64,000 nucleotides of DNA from Glutamicibacter sp002979865 (GTDB lineage: Bacteria; Actinomycetota; Actinomycetes; Actinomycetales; Micrococcaceae). The position numbers were made by a program, and so were the translations under genes. A model generated the notes under the pieces. The model had not been told where the DNA came from. It did no database searches and saw only the letters and a program-made list of their open reading frames with translations. Within the stretch, counting starts at the first letter, position 1. Every line of letters starts with the position of its first letter. Positions 7,792 through 15,519 of the stretch are shown piece by piece. The stretch covers positions 3,162,001 to 3,226,000 of the forward strand of contig NZ_CP188297.1 of assembly GCF_050030965.1 (NCBI RefSeq). The letters are read 5' to 3'.

Positions 7792-9038
7792 TGGGCACCT
7801 CGACTTTGGATTCCATCCCTACCGCGCTGGCAGCCCTGGCCGCCGGCCGAGCCGTAGTGGTCGTCGACGACGAGGACCGGGAAAACGAGGGCGACATCAT
7901 CTTCGCCGCCCAGCACGCTACGGCCGAGCTGATGGCCTTCACCATCCGCTACACCTCAGGGGTGATTTGCGTGCCCTTGGGCGCCAAGCGGGCCGACGCG
8001 CTGCGCCTGGCCCCGATGGTCGGCATCAACCAGGATGCCAAGGGCACTGCCTTCACCGTCACCTGCGACGCCGCCGAAGGGATCACCACCGGTATTTCCG
8101 CTGCCGATCGTGCGCTGACCAGCCGACTGCTGGCCGACCCGGCCACCGAACCGGCCCAGCTCTCCCGCCCGGGCCATATCTTCCCGCTGCGAGCTGCGGC
8201 CGGGGGAGTGCTGGAACGTCGCGGGCACACCGAAGCGGCGGTCGACCTGTGCCAGGCCGCCGGCTTGGAACCGGTTGGGGTGATCGGCGAAATCACCAAG
8301 GACGACGGTGAAATGATGCGCCTGGATGACCTGCGCGTCTTCGCAGCTGAACACAACTTGCCGCTGATCTCCATCGACGACCTGGCCCGCTGGCGCCGAG
8401 TCAACGACGAGATCGAGCTGACCGATCCGATCAAGCTGCCCACCGCCTTCGGGGACTTCACCGCCCGCGCTGCTACCGCAGAAGGCCACGAGCACGTCGT
8501 GCTCAGCCACGCCGGCCCCGACGGCGCTAAGCCCGGCAACCTGGTGCGCATCCATTCGGAGTGCCTCACCGGGGACATTTTCGGTTCCTACCGGTGCGAC
8601 TGCGGCGAACAGCTGCATGCTTCAATGGAAACCATCGCCCGCGAAGGCGGTCACGTCATCTACATCCGCGGGCACGAAGGCCGCGGCATCGGCCTGGCCA
8701 ACAAGCTGCGCGCCTACGCCCTGCAGGAAGGCGGCATGGATACCCTGGACGCCAACCTGCATCTGGGCTTCCCTGCCGACGCACGCGAGTACTTCGCCGT
8801 CGCTGCCATCCTCAAGGCCATGGGCATGGACGAAATCCGATTGCTGAGCAACAACCCGGACAAGCAGGAACAGCTGAATGACGCGGGAATCAAGGTAGCA
8901 GAGCTGATCGGCCTGCAGATTGCACCGCGTGAGCAGAACTCGGCCTACCTGCGCACCAAGCAGACGCGCTTCGGCCACCACCTGGATCTGCCCGATGCCG
9001 ACGATGACCAGCAGGCCGACGCCTACCACGGCGCCTGA
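7791..9038 (+). CDS. ribBA: Bifunctional 3,4-dihydroxy-2-butanone-4-phosphate synthase / GTP cyclohydrolase II
   Basis: This fusion protein feeds both branches of riboflavin synthesis. The RibB half (about 1-205) has VVDDEDRENEGD, which holds the acidic metal-binding residues, and GHTEAAVDL near residue 145. The RibA half (about 210-400) carries the zinc cysteines in SECLTGDIFGSYRCDCG, followed by the GHEGRGIGL loop and the LLSNNPDK motif. Its length of 415 residues is usual. Its start codon overlaps the ribE stop, which implies translational coupling. RibB uses ribulose-5-phosphate, a substrate shared with the upstream rpe product. Confidence 0.97.
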   Translation: MGTSTLDSIPTALAALAAGRAVVVVDDEDRENEGDIIFAAQHATAELMAFTIRYTSGVICVPLGAKRADALRLAPMVGINQDAKGTAFTVTCDAAEGITTGISAADRALTSRLLADPATEPAQLSRPGHIFPLRAAAGGVLERRGHTEAAVDLCQAAGLEPVGVIGEITKDDGEMMRLDDLRVFAAEHNLPLISIDDLARWRRVNDEIELTDPIKLPTAFGDFTARAATAEGHEHVVLSHAGPDGAKPGNLVRIHSECLTGDIFGSYRCDCGEQLHASMETIAREGGHVIYIRGHEGRGIGLANKLRAYALQEGGMDTLDANLHLGFPADAREYFAVAAILKAMGMDEIRLLSNNPDKQEQLNDAGIKVAELIGLQIAPREQNSAYLRTKQTRFGHHLDLPDADDDQQADAYHGA

Positions 9039-9074
9039 ACCCCACGAATCCAGAAGAATAGAAGGAGCATCAAG

Positions 9075-9566
9075 ATGAGCAAGCATGGCGCACCTGCCGA
9101 TGTCAGCGAACAGCTGAAGGCCCTGGCCGTTCAGGAGAAGTTCTCACAGCTCAAGGTGGCCATCGTGGCCGCGAGCTGGCACGAGGTGATCATGAACGGA
9201 CTGATTGACGGCGCCGAGCGCGCCGCCAAGGATGCCGGTCTGGAATCGAGCACCACCCTGGTCCGTGTACCGGGCACCTTCGAATTGCCGGTCGCTGCCT
9301 CCACCCTTGCCGGCGACTACGACGCGGTCATCGCGCTCGGCGTGGTCATCCGTGGCGGTACCCCGCACTTTGACTACGTCTGCTTGGCCGCGACCAATGG
9401 CTTAACCAATGTGAGCGTGGACACCAAAACACCAATCGGTTTTGGCGTGCTCACCTGCGATAACGAAGAGCAGGCCCTTGACCGCGCTGGCTTGGAAAAC
9501 TCCAGCGAGGACAAAGGCTATGAAGCCTACTCGGCTGCCGTCATGACGGTAGCCGCACTGCCATAG
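9075..9566 (+). CDS. ribH: 6,7-dimethyl-8-ribityllumazine synthase
   Basis: Lumazine synthase joins the products of RibD (after dephosphorylation) and RibB to make the RibE substrate. The 163-residue protein has VAASWHEVI near residue 34, PGTFELPVAAS near residue 70 and GVVIRGGTPHFDYVC near residue 92, the last with the catalytic His. The C-terminal region is normal. AGAAGGAGCATCAAG precedes the ATG. It is the last gene of the rib operon and is followed directly by a hairpin. Confidence 0.97.
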   Translation: MSKHGAPADVSEQLKALAVQEKFSQLKVAIVAASWHEVIMNGLIDGAERAAKDAGLESSTTLVRVPGTFELPVAASTLAGDYDAVIALGVVIRGGTPHFDYVCLAATNGLTNVSVDTKTPIGFGVLTCDNEEQALDRAGLENSSEDKGYEAYSAAVMTVAALP

Positions 9567-9604
9567 CATTCGGGTGGCCCTGTCACAAAGGGCCACCAGA
9601 ATGC
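9566..9604 (+). terminator. Hairpin after ribH
   Basis: GCATTC and GTGGCCC pair with GGGCCAC and GAATGC around a 9-nt loop, with a 2-nt internal mismatch. It begins at the ribH stop codon. There is no clear T-run after it, so it may be a weak or factor-assisted terminator of the rib operon. Confidence 0.6.
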
Positions 9605-9638
9605 AGCCCCTGCAGAGAAAACAGCTAGGATAAGTTCC

Positions 9639-9902
9639 GTGAAAACTTTTGACGAGCTCTTCAGCGAACTATCGCTCAAGGCACAATCCCGCCCGGAAGG
9701 CTCACGTACCGTCACCGAACTCGACTCTGGTGTCCATGGCATCGGCAAGAAGATCGTCGAGGAAGCCGCTGAAGTTTGGATGGCTGCGGAGTACGAAACC
9801 GATGAGGCCGCGGCGGAGGAGATCTCCCAGCTGCTGTACCACCTTCAGGTCCTCATGATCGCCAAGGGAATGACCTTGGCCGACGTTTACAAGCATCTAT
9901 AG
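9639..9902 (+). CDS. hisE: Phosphoribosyl-ATP pyrophosphohydrolase
   Basis: HisE performs the second step of histidine synthesis, hydrolysing phosphoribosyl-ATP to phosphoribosyl-AMP. The 87-residue all-helical protein has the MazG-like metal-binding pattern KIVEEAAEVWMAA followed by EEISQLLYHLQVLM. The start is GTG 9639. A -10 hexamer TAGGAT (9626-9631) ends 7 nt before it, so the mRNA probably begins at the GTG (leaderless). hisG follows after 142 nt. Confidence 0.95.
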   Translation: MKTFDELFSELSLKAQSRPEGSRTVTELDSGVHGIGKKIVEEAAEVWMAAEYETDEAAAEEISQLLYHLQVLMIAKGMTLADVYKHL

Positions 9903-9919
9903 CCGTCGCGCGATTGCGG

Positions 9920-9940
9920 CCTGATCCACTGCCGATCAGG
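9920..9940 (+). terminator. Short hairpin between hisE and hisG
   Basis: CCTGATC pairs with GATCAGG around a 7-nt loop in the 142-nt gap between hisE and hisG. It has no T-run. It could attenuate read-through or merely stabilise the hisE mRNA end. Confidence 0.3.
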
Positions 9941-10044
9941 GCGCAGTCAACGCACGGCGGCAGAAACAACGGCCAACGAATTAATCCTTGGCGCTTGTTT
10001 ATGGCTAATCGCCGCAGCGCCATTCATGACGAAATGAGTCAATA

Positions 10045-10893
10045 ATGCTCCGCGTAGCCCTACCCAATAAGGGTGCCCTATCCGAAATCGCTTCCACCAT
10101 GTTCAAGGAAGCCGGCTACCTCCAGCGCCGCGATTCCCGCGAACTGGTCCTGGTCGATGAGGAAAACCAAGTTGAATTCTTCTACCTGCGTCCGCGCGAC
10201 ATCGCAGTCTATGTCGGCCGGGGAATCCTGGACGTAGGCATCACCGGTCGCGATCTGTACCTTGACGCAGATGTCGACGACGCTGTCGAAGAGCAGCTCT
10301 CGCTAGGCATCGGGAAATCGGCTTTCCGCTTCGCTGCCCCGGTTGGCGCCTTCAACGATGCACAGCAGCTCAATGGCAAGCGCATTGCCACCAGCTATGA
10401 CGTGCTGCTGCGCCACTACCTCGAAAAGTCCGGCATCCAGGCTTCGATCGTGCGCCTTGACGGTGCCATCGAATCCTCGGTCCGGCTGGGCGTGGCCGAT
10501 GCCATCGCTGACGTTGTAGAAACCGGCAATACCATCAAGGCCGCTGGCATGGAGATCTTCGGCGATCCGCTGCTGAACTCCGAAGCAGTCATGATCGGCC
10601 GTGTCGGCCACAAGCCATCCGGCTTGGACGTACTGATCCGCCGCCTGAACGGTGTGCTCGTTGCCCGCCAGTACGTCATGCTCGACTACGACGTCCGCCG
10701 CGAGCTTGCCGACCAGGCTTGCGAGCTGACCCCTGGCCTGGAATCGCCAACCGTGTCGGACCTTGCAAACTCCGATTGGGTGGCCGTGCGCGCCATGGTC
10801 AAGAAGTCGCAGACCAATAACATCATGGACGAGCTGTACGAAGTTGGCGCCCGCGCCATCTTGGTCAGCCAGATCCACGCCTGCCGCATCTAA
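10045..10893 (+). CDS. hisG: ATP phosphoribosyltransferase (long form)
   Basis: HisG commits ATP and PRPP to histidine synthesis and is normally inhibited by histidine. The 282-residue length and the C-terminal part (from about residue 205, with LEADQ-like and EVGARAILVSQIHACRI segments) indicate the long form with its own ACT-like regulatory domain, so no HisZ partner is needed. The catalytic part starts MLRVALPNKGALSE and includes the PRPP-binding stretch VADAIADVVETGNTIKAAG at about 150-168. hisF follows after 21 nt. Confidence 0.96.
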   Translation: MLRVALPNKGALSEIASTMFKEAGYLQRRDSRELVLVDEENQVEFFYLRPRDIAVYVGRGILDVGITGRDLYLDADVDDAVEEQLSLGIGKSAFRFAAPVGAFNDAQQLNGKRIATSYDVLLRHYLEKSGIQASIVRLDGAIESSVRLGVADAIADVVETGNTIKAAGMEIFGDPLLNSEAVMIGRVGHKPSGLDVLIRRLNGVLVARQYVMLDYDVRRELADQACELTPGLESPTVSDLANSDWVAVRAMVKKSQTNNIMDELYEVGARAILVSQIHACRI

Positions 10894-10914
10894 GTAGACA
10901 AGGAAAATTCGCTG

Positions 10915-11685
10915 ATGAGCGTTGCAATTCGTGTTATTCCTTGCCTCGACGTTGACGCCGGACGTGTTGTGAAGGGCGTGAACTTTGCGGGGCTTCGCGA
11001 TGCTGGCGATCCCGTTGAGCTTGCCCGTCGCTACAATGATGCAGGTGCCGACGAGTTGACCTTCTTGGATGTCACCGCATCCAGCGCGGATCGTGAAACT
11101 ACTTATGAGGTCGTTCGCCATACCGCAGAAGAAGTTTTCATCCCGCTGACCGTAGGCGGAGGCGTCCGCGCTGCCGAAGACGTCGATCGCCTGCTGCGCA
11201 ACGGCGCCGACAAGGCCTCGATCAATACCGCGGCGGTGAACCGTCCTGAGGTCATCAACGAGATTACCCAGCGCTTCGGCTCCCAGGTACTCGTGCTGTC
11301 GCTCGACGCCCGACGCACAGATGATCCGACGATTGCATCGGGCTACGAGGTTACTACTCATGGTGGTCGGACCGGCACGGGCATGTGCGCCGTAGCTTGG
11401 GCCAAGGAAGCGGCTGAACGAGGCGTGGGGGAGATCCTGCTGAACTCGATCGATGCTGATGGCACCAAGGATGGTTTCGATCTGGAAATGATCCGTGCAG
11501 TTCGCGCCGAGGTCTCGGTCCCGCTGATCGCATCGGGTGGTGCAGGAAAGCCTGAGGACTTCCCTCCAGCAATCGAAGCAGGCGCCGACGCTGTTTTGGC
11601 CGCCTCGATTTTCCACTTCGGTCCGAAGGACATGATCGCCAAGGTCAAACAGGCCATCCGCGAAGCTGGCTACCCAGTTCGCTAG
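10915..11685 (+). CDS. hisF: Imidazole glycerol phosphate synthase, cyclase subunit
   Basis: HisF uses ammonia from HisH to convert PRFAR into imidazole glycerol phosphate and AICAR. The 256-residue TIM barrel shows RVIPCLDVDAGRVVKGVNF with the catalytic Asp near residue 12, FLDVTASS, the phosphate-binding TVGGGVRAAEDV and IASGGAGKPEDF. The second catalytic Asp lies in LNSIDADGTKDGFD. hisH, hisA and hisBCD are not in this window. A clear terminator follows. Confidence 0.97.
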   Translation: MSVAIRVIPCLDVDAGRVVKGVNFAGLRDAGDPVELARRYNDAGADELTFLDVTASSADRETTYEVVRHTAEEVFIPLTVGGGVRAAEDVDRLLRNGADKASINTAAVNRPEVINEITQRFGSQVLVLSLDARRTDDPTIASGYEVTTHGGRTGTGMCAVAWAKEAAERGVGEILLNSIDADGTKDGFDLEMIRAVRAEVSVPLIASGGAGKPEDFPPAIEAGADAVLAASIFHFGPKDMIAKVKQAIREAGYPVR

Positions 11686-11697
11686 GCACGTAAGCCG

Positions 11698-11727
11698 AAG
11701 GCCCAGCACCAAATGGAGCTGGGCCTT
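11698..11727. terminator. Hairpin terminator between hisF and the convergent PKD gene
   Basis: AAGGCCCAGC pairs perfectly with GCTGGGCCTT over 10 bp around a 10-nt loop. It sits between the 3' ends of two convergent genes and could act in both directions. Confidence 0.8.
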
Positions 11728-11739
11728 AGCTGTACCCGG

Positions 11740-12639
11740 CTAATCGTTGGCAATCAGTTCCTTCTCGGTCCGCCAGACGTCAATTTCAATAGGAACGCTG
11801 GCGACGGCAGCCTGGCCGGGTATAGCTTGCCACGCGCCACCATCGACGCTGAATTCTCCGCGGTAGAGAGTGGTCACCCCTACTTTGAATGTGCCAGTCT
11901 CGCTGTACGAATGACTCGTGGGGGTTTTATCTCTCAGCGTATGGTGAGGCATCGGATCTCCAGGGAAATCAAGATTTCGAGTAGTCCCATCGCCATAGTT
12001 CCAGTTCCACTGAATCGGTATTGCCCTGATACTTATATTTGAGCCAGAGAGGTTAGATGAGAAAGATTGGACTTCTTCGGTAGCCAAGAAATGCGTATTC
12101 CCGTTTCTTAGAGAAAATTTCTTTGGGTAACTCATTATTTTCGAAGGGAGTATTGGATATTCTTTGAATGTGTTTATATCTATCAATATTTCCTGGGTAA
12201 TCGAGTCTTCAGGTAGGTCGATTTTTGGTGGGTTTCCGGCGCAGTAACGGTACTGCCGAACGACGTAACCTTGACTATCGATCACTTGGCGATATACCGG
12301 GGCCGCCCCATCTGGGCAATTTCCTTCCTCAGGAATGCTGATACAGAATCGCGCCTTCGAGCTTCTGGGGTCACAACTTTCGTAATCGCGTATGGAGAAT
12401 TGCTCTTTAGGAGAAGGCTTCGAATGGGGTTGTTTTTTGGGTTGCGAATTTCGAGATTCCTCCTGATAGTTGAAATCTTTCTTTTCGTCGTGACTTTCGT
12501 GAATTGATTCGGGGCGCATGCGAATCCCGCGCTCATCTTGGTCTGCTAAACCGAGGGGTGCTTGTATGCCAAGAAGAGCTGGTAAGCCAACGGAAAATGT
12601 GAGAACTAACGACACTCTCATTGATACTTTCAACTTCAT
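11740..12639 (-). CDS. Secreted PKD-domain protein
   Basis: This 299-residue protein has an N-terminal signal sequence (hydrophobic stretch at residues 8-31, likely cleaved after LGLA). Next comes a hydrophilic Lys/Ser/Pro-rich linker (about 35-80), a middle region with four Cys (89, 99, 108, 133) and a C-terminal PKD-like fold. WNWNYGDGT at 211-219 and SHSYSETGTFKVGVTT at 242-257 are the PKD hallmarks. PKD domains are beta-sandwiches in surface proteins; the binding partner is unknown. Its ATG overlaps the stop of the DUF6318 gene (TAATG), so the two are translationally coupled. Codon use is more AT-rich than in the flanking his and trp genes, which suggests an inserted or fast-evolving island. 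Confidence 0.8.
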   Translation of the reverse strand: MKLKVSMRVSLVLTFSVGLPALLGIQAPLGLADQDERGIRMRPESIHESHDEKKDFNYQEESRNSQPKKQPHSKPSPKEQFSIRDYESCDPRSSKARFCISIPEEGNCPDGAAPVYRQVIDSQGYVVRQYRYCAGNPPKIDLPEDSITQEILIDINTFKEYPILPSKIMSYPKKFSLRNGNTHFLATEEVQSFSSNLSGSNISIRAIPIQWNWNYGDGTTRNLDFPGDPMPHHTLRDKTPTSHSYSETGTFKVGVTTLYRGEFSVDGGAWQAIPGQAAVASVPIEIDVWRTEKELIAND

Positions 12640-13274
12640 TATTCCGCACCGATAATTTCGTAAACTTTCCAGTCACGATCGAATTTCACGCCCACAGCTA
12701 CAGTAGTTGGTTCTAGCTTGTCTAATTTAGAAGCAAGTTCATGTGGGGCGAGATAAATTTCTGCATTATCAGCTGTGTACTCGACAGTGACCGCCGCTAA
12801 GTTTTCCCCAGTTATATAGGCATCAAGAATCTTGGGGTGATGTTTTCCACCGACCTGCCATTTACCTAATTCCTCCGCTTCTGTCGCTTCATCGATTATT
12901 GAAACGCCACACACAATACATTCTTTGGTGGTTACCTTTTTTAGAGGCGCCGCATCGTTAGTTTCGATGGAATAGTTCACTAGATCAAAATAGAACTTGG
13001 TGAAGGCGGCTGCTCCGTCCTCGCTGTACTCGCCCGCAAGTGCTGGCCGTTCCGGGACAGGAACATTTTCTGCGGGTCCATCGGCTGAGGCAGGCTTGTA
13101 CTTGAGGCTTTCGGCCGGCGACGGCTTCTCTGCTGTCGAAACCGGATTCGGTGACGTCTCGATAGCGGCGGACGGTGAGGTCTTTGGCCCTTCAGCGTTC
13201 CCGGCGTTGCAGCCTGATAGTGCGAGCGCAACAGCTGCAACGGACGCGACAACTGCAATTTTCCGAGTGTCCAT
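12639..13274 (-). CDS. DUF6318-family lipoprotein
   Basis: The 211-residue protein starts with a lipoprotein signal peptide; the lipobox is ALSGC with the lipidated Cys at residue 22. A Ser/Pro/Glu-rich spacer (about 25-75) leads to a globular domain beginning near GAAAFTKFYFDLVNYSIETND. That domain holds a Cys pair (C119, C122 in KECIVCG) and ends with a VKFDRDWKVYEIIG strand. The pattern matches the actinobacterial DUF6318 group as I know it, for which no function is established. It precedes the PKD gene with a 1-nt overlap and has a paralogue at 13504-14136. Confidence 0.8.
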   Translation of the reverse strand: MDTRKIAVVASVAAVALALSGCNAGNAEGPKTSPSAAIETSPNPVSTAEKPSPAESLKYKPASADGPAENVPVPERPALAGEYSEDGAAAFTKFYFDLVNYSIETNDAAPLKKVTTKECIVCGVSIIDEATEAEELGKWQVGGKHHPKILDAYITGENLAAVTVEYTADNAEIYLAPHELASKLDKLEPTTVAVGVKFDRDWKVYEIIGAE

Positions 13275-13481
13275 TCGAACTCTCCATGATCATTGGGAAT
13301 GCCAGGTTGTGCGCCATCCTATGCCCGTGTTTCAAGAAAGTGGAGAGTTTTCGAGGAATCTGTGGAAAACTCAGGGCAGCTAAATCCCGAATCCCAACTA
13401 CCTGTAACCACGTTTGATGACGGACTGGAGTGAAACGATGCGGCTGGCGACGTTTGATTTCAGGACTCATGGAATCGCCTA

Positions 13482-13495
13482 GCCTGAAATCAGGC
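13482..13495. terminator. Small palindrome after the second DUF6318 gene
   Basis: GCCTGAAATCAGGC is a 14-nt inverted repeat located 9 nt beyond the stop of the 13504-14136 gene. It could be a weak terminator or a binding site. The support is only its symmetry. Confidence 0.3.
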
Positions 13496-13503
13496 ACGTT
13501 CAA

Positions 13504-14136
13504 TTAGCTGAGCGGTGCTTTACTCGGGGGACTCTCAAGCGCGATGGCAGAAACTTTCCATCCGTTGTCGGTGTATTCAAGTCCCATGGTGATTTCACCC
13601 AGATTTTGTTCTTCGACAATGATGTTTTCCTGATCGGGACGAAGGCGCGAACGTTCAGACAAGGTCAGCTCGCCCATCAGATAAGCAGAATTACCGTCAA
13701 ACCGGACGATATAGTCCGTGTGCAGGAAGTAGTAGCCGCCGGTTTGCATGTATTCCGGACCTGTTCGGAGGTCTTCTTGCTCGCGGAAGGTCTTCCAGCA
13801 CTGTTCCGCTTTGCATGTTCCGGTAACTATCGGGGTGAAATCGGCGGAGTCTTGGTAGATGATTTCATAATTGAGCAAGTCGAAGAAGTACGTTGCGGCG
13901 TCCTGGACTCCGTAATCCGATTTTTCATACGTGATATCTGCCGACTCCGGAAGCTCCAGTTCGCTTGATGGAGGTGCCTGCGTGGTACTTGAAGCAGTCG
14001 GCAATGAAGCCGAGGACGCCGGATCGGCGGGAGCGACTGAAACGAAGAGTGCTGAAACCAGGGCAACCAAGACGAACGCGGGCACGATGGCGATAGCGAC
14101 ACTGGGGTAATGCTCAAGGACTCTGCGCGTGTTCAT
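13504..14136 (-). CDS. DUF6318-like protein, membrane-anchored paralogue
   Basis: From ATG 14136, which has GGAG about 9 nt upstream, the protein has 210 residues. It starts with an uncleaved-looking hydrophobic segment (residues 12-34) without a lipobox Cys, then a Ser/Thr/Pro spacer. The domain that follows resembles the upstream paralogue: AATYFFDLLNYEIIYQDSAD, a Cys pair (C108, C113 in GTCKAEQCW) and a terminal TDNGWKVSAIALE. It thus appears to be a second DUF6318-type domain with a different anchor. The open frame extends 25 codons upstream of this ATG, but that stretch lacks a ribosome binding site. A 229-nt gap separates it from the other DUF6318 gene. Confidence 0.7.
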   Translation of the reverse strand: MNTRRVLEHYPSVAIAIVPAFVLVALVSALFVSVAPADPASSASLPTASSTTQAPPSSELELPESADITYEKSDYGVQDAATYFFDLLNYEIIYQDSADFTPIVTGTCKAEQCWKTFREQEDLRTGPEYMQTGGYYFLHTDYIVRFDGNSAYLMGELTLSERSRLRPDQENIIVEEQNLGEITMGLEYTDNGWKVSAIALESPPSKAPLS

Positions 14137-14238
14137 GGCCAAGCTCCAGACCTGTTGGATATCGATTGCTCGAAATCCTAGGCCGGTGCGACGCGAACTT
14201 GGACGGCACACCCACGAATGTGGATAACCAAGGGAGCT

Positions 14239-14880
14239 TTATAGCCCTGGCTTGAAGCCCTTGACGATTTCCAATGCGGTTTCCCCGCCTTCGAACAAGA
14301 CCAGGCTCTGGTCGATGCGGCCGAACGAGTACATCATCAGCTCGGTGACCGGGCCGGTAATCGAAACAGCGTTCGGAGCCTTCTTGGCGACATGACGCTG
14401 GCCATCGGGACGCGTCAGGATGATGCCAATTGGCGCATGGCGGAACAGCAGGCGAGACATGCGGGTCAGCGACTGCCAGAGCAGTTCGGTGTACTCGGTG
14501 TCCAGGACCCGCGGAGCCCACTGGCCGCGGGCACGCCGCACATCTTCGGTGTGGATGAAGAACTCGGAGAGGTTCGCCGACTGGTTGACCTTGTCGATGG
14601 CGAAGGGCGAGAAAGCGGGCGGACCCGATCGGAAGCTGCGGACCAACCCGGCATAGCCTTCGGGAGTCTGCGCCGCGATCACCATTTGGTTCTGCTTCGC
14701 CTCGAGCTTCTTGGACAGCGGTTTGAAGAACATGCCGGCAGAAAGCAGTGAGCTTTCGCGCAACACAAGGTGAGCGGCGAGATGGCGGGTCTGCCAACCG
14801 TCGCAAAGGGTGTCGGCGGTAGGTCCTGCCGCAAGCAGGGTCTCGGCCAACGCAAGTCTGGAAGCCTGAACTAAGTGCAT
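14239..14880 (-). CDS. TIGR03085-family metal-binding protein (mycothiol-dependent-like DinB fold)
   Basis: The 213-residue protein begins MHLVQASRLALAETLL and continues with CDGWQTRHLAAHLVLRE. This is the helix arrangement of the maleylpyruvate isomerase/DinB-like N-terminal domain, with conserved His (HLAAHL, FFIHTEDVRRA) as likely metal ligands. TIGR03085 is an actinobacterial family of unknown function, usually next to his/trp genes. ATG 14880 is preferred: TAGTTT lies 8 nt upstream and family members start at this methionine. A GTG at 14898 would add six residues. It is divergent from hisI. Confidence 0.82.
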   Translation of the reverse strand: MHLVQASRLALAETLLAAGPTADTLCDGWQTRHLAAHLVLRESSLLSAGMFFKPLSKKLEAKQNQMVIAAQTPEGYAGLVRSFRSGPPAFSPFAIDKVNQSANLSEFFIHTEDVRRARGQWAPRVLDTEYTELLWQSLTRMSRLLFRHAPIGIILTRPDGQRHVAKKAPNAVSITGPVTELMMYSFGRIDQSLVLFEGGETALEIVKGFKPGL

Positions 14881-15014
14881 CACTTCTGAAACTAGCACGC
14901 TCCAAGTGACTAATTGTGCAAGGTGAAAGTGGTGTCGCCAAGACGGCGTGGCGCGTCGACGAGCGGTACGTCACAGGTCTCTGGATTCCGCGGAAAACCA
15001 GTATGCTAATGGTG

Positions 15015-15416
15015 ATGTCTACTTCTAACGACGGCTCGAATCCGAGCCCTGAATCCCATAGCCTCGACCCGGCTATTGCCAGGCGTCTCAAGCGAGATGC
15101 CAATGGCCTGTTTGCTGCCATCGCGCAGCAGTACGACTCCGGGAAAGTGCTGATGCTCGGCTGGATGGACGATGAAGCGTTGCACCGCACGTTGACCACT
15201 GGCCGGGTCACCTTCTACTCCCGTTCCCGCCAGGAGTACTGGCGCAAGGGCGACACCTCCGGCCACTTCCAGTTCGTGAAGTCCGTTGCCCTGGATTGCG
15301 ACGGGGACGCGCTGCTGGTGCAGGTCGACCAGGTAGGCGCCGCCTGCCACACCGGCACCGAATCCTGCTTCACCGATCGTGAATTGCCGGCCGTCGTGGA
15401 CCACCGCCCCGAGTAG
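15015..15416 (+). CDS. hisI: Phosphoribosyl-AMP cyclohydrolase
   Basis: HisI opens the purine ring of phosphoribosyl-AMP, the step after HisE. The 133-residue protein has LMLGWMDDEALHRTL, TFYSRSRQEYWRKGDTSGH and the metal-binding DCDGDALL and ACHTGTESCF segments with their conserved Asp and Cys. ATG 15015 is preferred over 15003 and 15009 because a -10 TATGCT at 15002-15007 ends 7 nt before it, predicting a leaderless transcript; no ribosome binding site is seen. It is separated from hisEGF by the island at 11740-14136 and leads into trpE. Confidence 0.95.
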   Translation: MSTSNDGSNPSPESHSLDPAIARRLKRDANGLFAAIAQQYDSGKVLMLGWMDDEALHRTLTTGRVTFYSRSRQEYWRKGDTSGHFQFVKSVALDCDGDALLVQVDQVGAACHTGTESCFTDRELPAVVDHRPE

Positions 15417-15519
15417 GACTTTCGAAGCACCGGCACACGCGGTTGGCTAGCGCCGGGAATGCCGCGCCCAGCTGCGCATCGCAGCACGCGCTCGAAGAAT
15501 ACGTAGAAGAAGAACACAG

